The notes beneath the pieces were generated by a model, which saw only the letters and a program-made list of their open reading frames with translations, did not search any database and was not told the origin of the DNA. Source: Eubacteriales bacterium (GTDB taxonomy: Bacteria > Bacillota > Clostridia > Christensenellales > Aristaeellaceae). Taken from it: DNA of 64,000 bases. Position 1 is the stretch's first letter. Every line of letters starts with the position of its first letter. The DNA is taken from contig JAQWCW010000006.1 in the NCBI GenBank assembly GCA_028705775.1, positions 1-64,000 on the forward strand. Reading direction: 5' to 3'. The position numbers and the translations under genes were made by a program. Below are positions 15,617-24,988 of this stretch, in pieces.

Positions 15617-16687
15617 TTACAGAACAAGCAATTCCTTTTGAACACCGATTAATGAGCGATACCCGTTTTCCGTAACAAGGCAGGTATCCTCGATTCTGAC
15701 TCCGCCGATTCCCGGCAGATAGATGCCCGGCTCGACCGTCATAAGCATTCCCGAGCGCAGAACTGCTCTGCTTGCAGGGCTGAGGCGCGGCTCCTCATGA
15801 ATATCAACGCCCAAGGAATGCCCAAGCCCATGACCGAAACGACCCTTATAGCCCGCCTCGTCAATATAATCGCGGGCGATTGAATCGACCGCGGGGCAGG
15901 ACGCGCCTGCGCAAAGCGCCTGTTCAGCCATAAGATGCGCCTGAAGAACGGTATCATACACCGCCTTCATTTCATCCGAGGGCTTGCCGACTGCGACCGT
16001 GCGCGTCATATCGGCGCAGTAGCCGCCGACCTTGGCTCCGAAATCCATCGTTACCATGTCGCCGTTTTTAATAACGTTGTCGCCCGGAACTGCGTGCGGC
16101 AGCGAGCCGTGCGCTCCGGAGGCAATGATTGTATCAAAAGCGAGCTTGTCGGCGCCGTTTCTGTACATATAATAGTCAAGCTCAAGCTGCACCTGTTTTT
16201 CGGTCATTCCCGCCTTGATGTAGCCGATGATATGCTCAAAAGCAAGGCAGGAAACATGGCACGCCGTTTCAATCAGACGGATTTCGCCCTCGTCCTTTAT
16301 CTGACGCATACGCTCAGGCTGACCGTCCATAGCGGATATTGAAACGTCATCCGGCAGAAGGGCGCGCAGAGCGTCATGCTCGCGCATCGTAAGCCCGTCA
16401 GCCTCGACGTAAACGGCTGTGATGTGATGGGAAAGGATTATATCCTTCGCCAAGTCAAAATGGCTGACTCCCGTGCGGATGCACACGGTTTCGCAGTCCG
16501 GCGCTTCAAGCTGCGCCTGCTCCTCGTAGCGCGAATCCGTGATTATATAGGAGCGCTCGGCAAGCGAAAGCAGATAGCCCTCGCCCTTGTAGCCGCTCAG
16601 ATAAAATATATTGGACGGCTTGCTGATTAGGTAAGCCTGATTCGCCTGCATACAGGTTTCCTTGATAAACGCATTGATTCTCGGCAA
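15617..16687 (-). CDS. M24 family Xaa-Pro peptidase (PepQ/YqhT type)
   Basis: A 356-residue creatinase-fold metallopeptidase that removes residues next to proline in peptides. The N-terminal domain (SNIFYLSGYKGEG) is typical. The catalytic domain shows the metal ligands in VTMDFGAKVGGYCADMTRT, HGLGHSLGVDIHEEP, and the two final glutamates in TVEPGIYLPG and RIEDT. The probable start is TTG at 16687, because GGGGAGG lies 7 nt upstream and the residues after it (PRINAFIKE) align with family N-termini; the ATG at 16651 would cut this helix. It lies upstream of efp on the same strand. Confidence 0.9.
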   Translation of the reverse strand: MPRINAFIKETCMQANQAYLISKPSNIFYLSGYKGEGYLLSLAERSYIITDSRYEEQAQLEAPDCETVCIRTGVSHFDLAKDIILSHHITAVYVEADGLTMREHDALRALLPDDVSISAMDGQPERMRQIKDEGEIRLIETACHVSCLAFEHIIGYIKAGMTEKQVQLELDYYMYRNGADKLAFDTIIASGAHGSLPHAVPGDNVIKNGDMVTMDFGAKVGGYCADMTRTVAVGKPSDEMKAVYDTVLQAHLMAEQALCAGASCPAVDSIARDYIDEAGYKGRFGHGLGHSLGVDIHEEPRLSPASRAVLRSGMLMTVEPGIYLPGIGGVRIEDTCLVTENGYRSLIGVQKELLVL

Positions 16688-16872
16688 GTTAAAGCCTCCC
16701 CTGCCGGCTGCAAAGCGCGGCATAATAAGAAAATCCCACTTGAACCACCATGTATTTTACCATAAAATAAGGCGTATGCCAATACTTTTAAGAACAAAAA
16801 GCCTTATCGCGCGGCATTTTACGCAGATTTCACGCAATAACAGTATCCCGCGCCTGTTAACAAGTATTTAAC

Positions 16873-16901
16873 TTGCCGTTATTATGCCGTTATGTTAAAA
16901 T
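16873..16901 (+). promoter_or_regulatory. Sigma-A promoter of the glycosidase operon
   Basis: TTGCCG (16873-16878), a 17-nt spacer and TAAAAT (16896-16901) lie 47 bases before the GH42 start. No cre-like or other operator was recognised in the 260-base divergent region. Confidence 0.6.
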
Positions 16902-16948
16902 ACAGGCATATCAAGTCCGCGCAGAAAAGCGGACGGGAGGAAAGACAA

Positions 16949-18991
16949 ATGACAAAATTTCCACCAGTATTTAAGGGCGACTATGCAATTATACACGGCG
17001 GCGACTACAACCCCGAACAATGGCTGAAGGAAAAGGATACGATTTGGAAGCGCGATATGGAGCTTGCAAAGGGCGCGTCCATAAACTCGCTTTCCGTCGG
17101 CATTTTTTCATGGGCGCTCATTGAGCGCGAGGAGGGCGTTTTTGACTTCTCATGGCTCGACGAAACCATGGATATGCTCGCGGAGAACGACATAAAAGCA
17201 ATTCTCGCAACGCCGAGCGGAGCAAGGCCGCCTTGGCTTGCGGAGAAATATCCGGAGGTTCTCAGGGTTGACAACAACCGCCAGAAAATGCTCTACGCAG
17301 GAAGGCACAACCACTGCCTGTCATCGCCGGTTTACCGCGAAAAGGTGCGCATAATCAACACAAAGCTCGCGGAAAGATACAAGAATCATCCCGCGCTCGC
17401 AATGTGGCACGTTTCCAACGAATACGGCGGCGAATGCCATTGCGAAATATGCCAGAAACGCTTCCGCGAATGGCTGCGCGAAAGATACCTTACCATTGAT
17501 AAGCTGAACGACGCTTGGTGGGGCGCGTTCTGGAGCCATGTGTACACAAGCTTTGAGCAGATTTCAAGCCCGACGACCCCGTCATGGCTCGGCGAAAACG
17601 AGCAGCACGGTCTGAAGCTTGCGTGGAGGCGCTTTGTTTCCGACCAGCACTGCAATTTTGTGGATAACGAAATTGCGCCGCTAAGGGCGATAACGCCCGA
17701 CATACCCGTTACAATCAACATGATGGACTTGTTCCCGACCATCAACTACTTTGAGATGGCGAAGCGGCTTGACCGCGCGAGCTGGGACAACTATCCGCAA
17801 TGGACAGGCTCTGAGGCGGACTACTCCGTCGCCCTACGCCCCGCGTTCAACCACGAGCTTCAGCGCTCGCTCAAGGACGGAAAGCCGTTCCTGATGATGG
17901 AATCAAGCCCGTCGGTCGTCAACTGGCAAAGCTCAAACAGTCTGCGCGAGCCGGGAACGGTAATGCTGCAAGGGCTTCAGGCGGTTGCCTTCGGTTCTGA
18001 CTCAGTACAGTATTTCCAGTTCCGCAAGGGGCGCGGCGGCTGTGAAAAATTCCACGGCGCTATTGTAGGCCACGAGGGCAGCGAAAACACCCGCGTGTAT
18101 AAGGAAGTAGCCGAAACCGGCAGGGCGCTACAAAAGCTCAGCGAGGTTGCGGGAACGGGCATAAAAGCCGATACCGCGCTCCTTTTCGACTGGGAGAACA
18201 ACTGGGCGCTTTCGGACGCGAAATTCGGCAAGCAGGACAAGCGCTATGAGGAAACGGTTATGCGCTCCTATGAGGCTCTCAAGCGTCTCGGAGTGCAGGT
18301 TGACATAGTTGACGAAACCAAGAGCCTGGATAAATACAAGGTCGTCATTGGCGATATGGCGTATATGCTTAGGGGCGATTATGCCGCGCGGGTCAAGCGC
18401 TTTGTCGAAAACGGCGGAACATATATCGGAACATACGTCACGGGATATGTAAACGACGAGGATTTGTGCTTCCTCGGCGGCTTCCCCGGCCCGCTCTCGG
18501 AGATGTTCGGAATATGGGCTGAGGAGATTGACATCCTTCCGCAGGGCGCTGAATGCTTCATCGACTATCACGGCAAGGATTACAAAACTCTCGACTGGTG
18601 CGAGGTTATTCACGCAAAGGGCGCGGACGTGATAGGCAAATACGCGGACGCAAGCACCCGCTTTTACCGCGATACCCCCGCCCTTACGATGAACAGGTAC
18701 GGCGAGGGAACGGCATACTACATCGCCGCGCGTATGCCGGTTGAGTTCCTTATCGACTTCTACCGCGACGCGCTCGTTATAGCGGGCGTTGAAACCGAGG
18801 ATATGCCGGAGGGCGTAATGCGCTCTGTTCGCTCAAACGGCGAAAACGAATACCTATTCCTGATGAATTTTTACCCGAAGGACAGCGAAATAGAGCTGCA
18901 CGGCGACTACACGGATTTGCTTACGGGCAAACATGAAGCCGGAAAAACCACGCTGAAAAGCCGTCAGGCAATGTGCCTGAAGAAAAACTAG
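16949..18991 (+). CDS. GH42 family beta-galactosidase
   Basis: A 680-residue glycoside hydrolase family 42 enzyme that removes terminal beta-galactose, or in some members alpha-L-arabinopyranose, from oligosaccharides. The acid/base Glu158 lies in WHVSNEYGG and the nucleophile Glu318 in FLMMESSPS. The Cys123/163/165/168 set (CHCEIC) forms the structural zinc site seen in many GH42 enzymes. A trimerisation Rossmann-like domain and a beta C-terminal domain follow. There is no signal peptide, so it acts in the cytoplasm on imported sugars. GGGAGG precedes the ATG at 16949. It is in an operon with a GH31 enzyme 12 bases downstream. No transporter or regulator gene is adjacent. Confidence 0.93.
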   Translation: MTKFPPVFKGDYAIIHGGDYNPEQWLKEKDTIWKRDMELAKGASINSLSVGIFSWALIEREEGVFDFSWLDETMDMLAENDIKAILATPSGARPPWLAEKYPEVLRVDNNRQKMLYAGRHNHCLSSPVYREKVRIINTKLAERYKNHPALAMWHVSNEYGGECHCEICQKRFREWLRERYLTIDKLNDAWWGAFWSHVYTSFEQISSPTTPSWLGENEQHGLKLAWRRFVSDQHCNFVDNEIAPLRAITPDIPVTINMMDLFPTINYFEMAKRLDRASWDNYPQWTGSEADYSVALRPAFNHELQRSLKDGKPFLMMESSPSVVNWQSSNSLREPGTVMLQGLQAVAFGSDSVQYFQFRKGRGGCEKFHGAIVGHEGSENTRVYKEVAETGRALQKLSEVAGTGIKADTALLFDWENNWALSDAKFGKQDKRYEETVMRSYEALKRLGVQVDIVDETKSLDKYKVVIGDMAYMLRGDYAARVKRFVENGGTYIGTYVTGYVNDEDLCFLGGFPGPLSEMFGIWAEEIDILPQGAECFIDYHGKDYKTLDWCEVIHAKGADVIGKYADASTRFYRDTPALTMNRYGEGTAYYIAARMPVEFLIDFYRDALVIAGVETEDMPEGVMRSVRSNGENEYLFLMNFYPKDSEIELHGDYTDLLTGKHEAGKTTLKSRQAMCLKKN

Positions 18992-19003
18992 GGAGTGAGT
19001 AAT

Positions 19004-21025
19004 ATGGCAGTCTGGACAGAGGACGGAAAGCTTTATCGCAAAATGGGACGCGAAACCCTGATAATCGAAGCATGGGGAAGAAACGCGCTGCGCGTTCGCG
19101 CGTTCAAGAGCGCAAAATGCGACGAGAACGACTGGGCGCTTACCGAGGATGTAAGCAAGCATTCAAAGCCCCGCGCTCAAGTCGGCAGCGAGGACGCCTC
19201 AATCACAAACGGCGGAATCACAGCCATCCTAAACAGCGAGGGCTGGCTTTCCTTTATCAACGCGAAGGAAGAAATTCTGCTTGAGGAATACTGGCGCAAC
19301 CGCAACAACCTTAGCCGTTACTGCTGCCCGCTCAACATTGAAGCGCGCGAGCTCAAGCCGATTCCCGCGCAGCAGGCATGGAAGCTTTCAGCGCGGTTTG
19401 AGGCGCGCGACGGCGAAAAGATTTACGGAATGGGGCAGTACCAGGACAGCCACCTCGACAAAAAAGGCTCAATCCTCGAATTGCAGCATCGCAACACGCA
19501 GGCGAGCGTTCCCTTTTACATTTCCAGCCTCGGCTACGGCTTTTTATGGAACAATCCCGCCGTCGGAAGGGCGACCTTTGCCTCCAACATAACCGAATGG
19601 GAAGCGGACGCGACGCAGAAGCTGGACTACTGGATTTGCGCCGGCGACGAGCCTAAGGACATTATGCTTTCCTATCTTGAGGCGACGGGCTTCTCACCGA
19701 TGATGCCCGATTTCGCGATGGGCTACTGGCAATGCCGCCTGCGCTACCGCACTCAGGAGGAGCTGCTTTCAGTCGCAAGGAGAATGAAGCAGGAAAACGT
19801 TCCGTGCAGCGTTATCGTTGCGGACTTTTTCCATTGGACGATTCAGGGCGAGTTCATGTTCGACGAAAACGATTGGCCGGACGTACCCGCTATGATTGAC
19901 GAGCTGAACTCGCTTGGTATCAAGCTGATGGTTTCCATATGGCCGACTGTCGATTCCCGCTCCCGCAACTTCCGCGAGATGGCGGAAAAGGGGCTGCTCG
20001 TTACGAACGACAGAGGGCCGCAGATTCACATGAACTGGATGGGCGAGTGCGTTTTCTTTGACGCCACGAACCCCGCCGCCCGCGAGTTCATATGGAAGCG
20101 CGCAAAGGAAAACTACTACGACAAGGGCGTTCGCATATTCTGGCTTGACGAGGCGGAGCCTGAATACGGCGATTACGACTTTGACAACAACCGCTACTAT
20201 ATAGGGCCTGCCGAGCAGGTTACGAACGTCTACCCCGCAATGTACGCAAAGGCGTTCTACGACGGAATGACTGCCGAGGGGCAGAAGGACGTACTCAACC
20301 TTGCGCGCTGCGCGTGGGCAGGCTCGCAGAAATACGGAGCGCTCACATGGTCCGGCGACGTATACTCATCCTTCCGCTCGATGCGCGACCAGCTGACTGC
20401 GGGGCTTTCAATGGCTATGGCAGGAATTCCGTGGTGGAACAGCGATTTGGGCGGCTTTATCGGCGGAGCGCCTTCCGATGAAAACTTCCGCGAGCTGCTC
20501 GCCCGCTGGTTCCAATGGGGCGTTTTCACCCCTGTTATGCGTATGCACGGCGACCGTATGCCCTATGAGCCGCCGACGCCCGAATACCGGAATGGAGTGC
20601 GCCAGTTTGGCTCAGGAGCGCCCAACGAGGTGTGGAGCTTCGGCGAAAAAATGGAGAAGCTGCTCAAGGGCTACATCAATATGCGCGAAAAGCTTCGCCC
20701 CTACATCAAGGAAACGATGAAAGCCTGCCAGAAGAAGGGCACTCCCCCGATGCGCCCGCTCGTCTACGATTACCCGCAGGACGAAAACGCGGTAAACGAA
20801 ACGGACGCATATATGTTCGGCGCTTCGCTGCTCGTTGCACCTGTGCTTGAGGAGGACGCGACGGAAAGAAGCGTTTATCTGCCGGCGGGCGAAACATGGA
20901 CGGAGGCGTATACCGGCAAGGAATACGAGGGCGGACAGACCGTTACCGCAAAAGCTCCGCTTGAGGTTATTCCCGTATTCGTCAAAAAGGGCTGCGACGT
21001 CAGTCTGGAATATCCGAGGCTGTAA
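19004..21025 (+). CDS. GH31 family alpha-xylosidase/alpha-glucosidase
   Basis: A 673-residue retaining GH31 glycosidase. The nucleophile is Asp382 in FWLDEAEPEYG, and the acid/base is probably Asp452 in TWSGDVYSSF. The N-terminal beta domain (KIYGMGQYQ), TIM barrel (GYWQCRLRYRTQEELL) and C-terminal beta domains are all present. The WLDEAEPE form is found mostly in alpha-xylosidases and related enzymes, so xyloglucan- or arabinoxylan-type fragments are possible substrates; specificity cannot be settled by eye. There is no signal peptide. The ATG at 19004 with GGGAG 8 nt upstream is preferred over the GTG at 18995. It is co-transcribed with GH42. Confidence 0.92.
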   Translation: MAVWTEDGKLYRKMGRETLIIEAWGRNALRVRAFKSAKCDENDWALTEDVSKHSKPRAQVGSEDASITNGGITAILNSEGWLSFINAKEEILLEEYWRNRNNLSRYCCPLNIEARELKPIPAQQAWKLSARFEARDGEKIYGMGQYQDSHLDKKGSILELQHRNTQASVPFYISSLGYGFLWNNPAVGRATFASNITEWEADATQKLDYWICAGDEPKDIMLSYLEATGFSPMMPDFAMGYWQCRLRYRTQEELLSVARRMKQENVPCSVIVADFFHWTIQGEFMFDENDWPDVPAMIDELNSLGIKLMVSIWPTVDSRSRNFREMAEKGLLVTNDRGPQIHMNWMGECVFFDATNPAAREFIWKRAKENYYDKGVRIFWLDEAEPEYGDYDFDNNRYYIGPAEQVTNVYPAMYAKAFYDGMTAEGQKDVLNLARCAWAGSQKYGALTWSGDVYSSFRSMRDQLTAGLSMAMAGIPWWNSDLGGFIGGAPSDENFRELLARWFQWGVFTPVMRMHGDRMPYEPPTPEYRNGVRQFGSGAPNEVWSFGEKMEKLLKGYINMREKLRPYIKETMKACQKKGTPPMRPLVYDYPQDENAVNETDAYMFGASLLVAPVLEEDATERSVYLPAGETWTEAYTGKEYEGGQTVTAKAPLEVIPVFVKKGCDVSLEYPRL

Positions 21026-21028
21026 AAA

Positions 21029-21382
21029 TTGAGCGAAACAAATAACACCGGCGCGCCCGAAAACATCGGGCAAAGCGCCGAAAAGCAAAAGAAAACCATG
21101 CTTATCAAGCGGATTATATACTGCCTGATTGCGCTTATCGGCGCGGCGGCGGGAATACTGCTGCGCGACAGGGTATACGAAAGCGTTATATACGCGGCGA
21201 TTGCAATGGCTTGCTGGCTCGTTTCCGGCGTGGGGCTTGCGCTTTTGCGGAAATATGTCGCCAACGCATACATAAGGCAGGCGCTGCTAATCCTCGCGGT
21301 TGTATGCCTTATCGAGCTTGCGCTGATAGCATATTTCCTCATTCAGACCGCCGGATGGCAGAGCAGCCCGACCATATTTTGA
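21029..21382 (+). CDS. Small three-helix membrane protein of the glycosidase operon
   Basis: A 117-residue protein with a ~25-residue polar N-terminus and three hydrophobic segments (about residues 30-45, 53-71 and 84-106). It starts with TTG at 21029 behind GAGG (21016-21019), 3 bases after the GH31 stop, so translation is likely coupled. I do not recognise a family. It is followed by the gap promoter. A role with the glycosidases is only suggested by position. Confidence 0.6.
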   Translation: MSETNNTGAPENIGQSAEKQKKTMLIKRIIYCLIALIGAAAGILLRDRVYESVIYAAIAMACWLVSGVGLALLRKYVANAYIRQALLILAVVCLIELALIAYFLIQTAGWQSSPTIF

Positions 21383-21420
21383 ACTAATTGTTAAACCTTT
21401 GACATTTTTCATCGGAAAGC

Positions 21421-21449
21421 TTGCAAATCAAGCGATTATTGGGTACAAT
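21421..21449 (+). promoter_or_regulatory. Sigma-A promoter of gap
   Basis: TTGCAA (21421-21426), a 17-nt spacer and TACAAT (21444-21449) give a start around 21456. A short leader with AGGAGG (21475-21480) follows before the ATG at 21490. The strong RBS and promoter fit high expression. Confidence 0.7.
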
Positions 21450-21453
21450 ATAA

Positions 21454-22512
<1,059 letters not shown>

Positions 22513-22537
22513 TCAGTAAATAACAATACATAGCAGA

Positions 22538-22569
22538 AGCCCTCGGATGCAAATTCCGAGGGCTTTTTA
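22538..22569 (+). terminator. Terminator of gap
   Basis: AGCCCTCGGA (22538-22547) pairs perfectly with TCCGAGGGCT (22555-22564) around a 7-nt loop and is followed by TTTTA. Confidence 0.9.
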
Positions 22570-22641
22570 TATAGCGGCATTTGATAAACAGCTAGTAAAG
22601 ACGGACAGCAATACATATTTTCACACGGAAAGCGCTTTGCG

Positions 22642-23460
22642 TCAGGCGGGTTCGGCAGCGCTGCGCGTTTTTACACTAGAAGGCTTGTCGGAGGTCTTTG
22701 CGATTGTGCGCTCATAAAAGAACATATACTGCTGCATAACACCGGCAGACTCAGGATAGCGCTCAATCGGGAAAGCGCCCGAATAATGCTCCCTGAGTAT
22801 CTTTTTTACCCAAGTGTCAATCGGGAATGCTTCCTTATGATAAAGCCCGAAAAGACAGACGCAGTCCGCAACCTTCGGCCCGATTCCGAGGTAGGACATA
22901 AGATACTTCCTGTCCTCCTCATAAGTGCGCTTACTAATCCCTCCGCATAAGCCGTCCGCAATAAAGCGTCGCGCCGCCGCAGGAAGATATGCGTCACGGT
23001 AGCCAAGCCCGATTTGATGAAGCGCGCCGACATCCGCCTCGGCAAGCTGCTGAGGTGAAGGAAAGCCGCCGAACATATCGCAAAGCTTTCTGAGCGTTGA
23101 CTTGATTCGGGGAATGTTGTTGTTCTGGCTGACGATGAAGCTTACGAGAACCTCCCAAAGCTCCTGCCGCAGAATGCGCATTCCGGTGCCCGCCCGAACA
23201 GCGGCGCTGAGGTATTCGTCGGACGCGTCAACGGAGGCTATATACGCCCCATAATCGCAGCGCAAATCGAAATAGTCAGCCCATACGCTTTCCCATTCAG
23301 CCTCGGTGCAGTCCGCCGTCAGAATGCTTCCGAACTGCGAAACGCGTATTTCCCTTCCGAAAGCGGGAATTAGGTATTTGCCGCCCGCGCCCTCCCAGCG
23401 GAAGCATTGCCCGCTGTCGGCAATCTCGTCAAGGCTAAAATTGCTTACCTCAATCTTCAT
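22642..23460 (-). CDS. ogg: 8-oxoguanine DNA glycosylase, OGG1 family
   Basis: A 272-residue bifunctional glycosylase/AP lyase that removes 8-oxoguanine from DNA. The helix-hairpin-helix with catalytic Lys196 (YLGIGPKVADCVCLF) and Asp215 (FPIDTWVKK) is complete, and the N-terminal beta domain (SGQCFRWEGAG) is present. This is the OGG1-type enzyme found in many Clostridia in place of or next to MutM. Its ATG at 23460 overlaps the stop of the upstream serine-hydrolase gene by 4 bases (ATGA), so the two are translationally coupled. Confidence 0.93.
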   Translation of the reverse strand: MKIEVSNFSLDEIADSGQCFRWEGAGGKYLIPAFGREIRVSQFGSILTADCTEAEWESVWADYFDLRCDYGAYIASVDASDEYLSAAVRAGTGMRILRQELWEVLVSFIVSQNNNIPRIKSTLRKLCDMFGGFPSPQQLAEADVGALHQIGLGYRDAYLPAAARRFIADGLCGGISKRTYEEDRKYLMSYLGIGPKVADCVCLFGLYHKEAFPIDTWVKKILREHYSGAFPIERYPESAGVMQQYMFFYERTIAKTSDKPSSVKTRSAAEPA

Positions 23461-24908
23461 AGATTTTCTCTCTTGGCGTCAATATTAATACCACCATTAA
23501 AAAGCCCTTCCTCGGAGCATTCAAGGCGAATGCGCAAGTTGTCCCCGTCCGGCATTATCCTCCAGAAAACTATATGAGGCGTGTTCAGATAGCGCATGGT
23601 AAGCGTGAGCGCGTCTCCGTCAAGCGTTGCGGCGCACATAAGGCGCACGTCGTCAAGGCAATAGGGCGAGCGCTTGAAAAGGTCGGGCGTAAGATTGCCG
23701 AACAGAATGTCGTTCCTTTCCCATTTTCCGAAGGCGAAGCGGATATCCTCGTCCCGTGAGGAATCGGAAATGCGCATAAGAATTCCATCATCCGCTTTAT
23801 CAAGCTCGATAGTCGAAATAATTGGGAAGGACTTATCGACAATCCAGCGCCCGAGCAGCGCGGAAGCGTCGCCCTCTCCCCCTTCAGGAACGGTTGAGTA
23901 GTTCTCAAGATATTCGGTTACATCGCTCTTTGAGGCTTCGGAAACCGCGTTTTTAGCGTCCTCCAGCAAGTCGGAAATGATGTTCAGCTCTTTCCCCATA
24001 TCCTTGCTTTCCGTGAGCGCAACGGCATAAAAGCCCAAATCGCGCCGCACAAGGCACACCTGACCGAAAGCGCCGTCGCCCCGAAAACCGCCGCGCGCGT
24101 TCTGCCAGAACTGGAAGCCGTAGCCCTGCGCCCAGAAGCTGCCCGAAGCGGGGTCGCCGTTATCCGCCTGTTTTGATGTGGCAAGCTCCAGATATTCCTC
24201 GCTGATAATTCGCTTGCCCTCAAATACGCCCTTATCCCATATAAGCTTTCCGAACTTAGCCAAATCGTCTATCGACAGATGCAGCTCAACGCCGCCCGCG
24301 TTTACTCCGGTTTCCACGGCGAGCCAGTACGGATGCGAAATATGAAGCGGCTCAAAAAAGCGCGGCATAAGGAAGTCAAGAAGGCTAAGCCCCGTTATTT
24401 TGCTTACTATCGCGCTCAGAACGTAGCTTGCGCCCGTGTTATAGCAAAAATGCGTTCCCGACTCATTCGGAATCGGCTTCGTAAAGAATTTCACAATCGG
24501 GTCGCTGCCCGTCCTGAAATAGCTCTCAGCCATATCACCAAACGGGCATTCATCATGCCCCGCGCGCATTGTAAGCAAATCGCGGATTCGTATTTTGCGG
24601 GCGTTTTCAGATAAATCGGAGGGCAGCCTATCCGCAAAATAATCGGCTGCAAGGTCGTCAAGCGACAGCTTTTTTGCGTCCCAAAGCATTCCTATCGCAA
24701 CGGAGGTAAAGGATTTGCTGAGGGAATAAAGCTGCTGCTTTGACGAGTAATCGTAAGGCGGCAAGGCGAGTCTCAGCGCCTGTTTATCGCCGAAGAAGAT
24801 TTCAATCGAGTGCAAATCGACGCCGTTTTTCGGGCATTCGGTTAAAAAGCGATAGAGCGCAGACGGCGATAACAGCGAGCTATCCCACGAATAATCAATT
24901 TTGTTCAT
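23457..24908 (-). CDS. Serine hydrolase of the beta-lactamase/penicillin-binding class C family
   Basis: A 483-residue protein. Residues ~40-330 have the class C beta-lactamase fold: the nucleophile motif S62-L-S-K65 (YSLSKSFTS) and the second motif around Tyr156 (FCYNTGASYVLSAIV). The C-terminal ~150 residues form an extra beta-rich domain with no clear family. There is no signal peptide, so a cytoplasmic esterase or peptidase role is more likely than antibiotic resistance. It starts at ATG 24908 behind GGAGG, which is itself the 3' arm of the carB terminator. The ogg gene follows with a 4-base overlap. Confidence 0.85.
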   Translation of the reverse strand: MNKIDYSWDSSLLSPSALYRFLTECPKNGVDLHSIEIFFGDKQALRLALPPYDYSSKQQLYSLSKSFTSVAIGMLWDAKKLSLDDLAADYFADRLPSDLSENARKIRIRDLLTMRAGHDECPFGDMAESYFRTGSDPIVKFFTKPIPNESGTHFCYNTGASYVLSAIVSKITGLSLLDFLMPRFFEPLHISHPYWLAVETGVNAGGVELHLSIDDLAKFGKLIWDKGVFEGKRIISEEYLELATSKQADNGDPASGSFWAQGYGFQFWQNARGGFRGDGAFGQVCLVRRDLGFYAVALTESKDMGKELNIISDLLEDAKNAVSEASKSDVTEYLENYSTVPEGGEGDASALLGRWIVDKSFPIISTIELDKADDGILMRISDSSRDEDIRFAFGKWERNDILFGNLTPDLFKRSPYCLDDVRLMCAATLDGDALTLTMRYLNTPHIVFWRIMPDGDNLRIRLECSEEGLFNGGINIDAKRENL

Positions 24909-24915
24909 ATAAAAA

Positions 24916-24965
24916 CCTCCGAAAGTTTATGCTGTAAGTATAGCACACTTTCGGAGGCTGATAAA
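24916..24965 (-). terminator. carB terminator containing the serine-hydrolase promoter and RBS
   Basis: On the minus strand CCTCCGAAAGT (24957-24947) pairs perfectly over 11 bp with ACTTTCGGAGG (24926-24916), followed by TTTTT. The 20-nt loop holds an extended -10 promoter element, TGCTATACT, with a weak -35 TTTATC 17 nt upstream (24965-24960). The 3' arm ends in GGAGG, the RBS of the next gene. A transcript from the inner promoter would lack the 5' arm and keep the RBS open. Confidence 0.7.
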
Positions 24966-24988
24966 GCGTTTGGCGCGCCTTTGGGAAA

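Noticed and set aside
23457..24908. Beta-lactam resistance gene
   Set aside because: SxxK and Tyr motifs show the fold, but there is no signal peptide and there is an extra C-terminal domain; this family is mostly esterases and peptidases.
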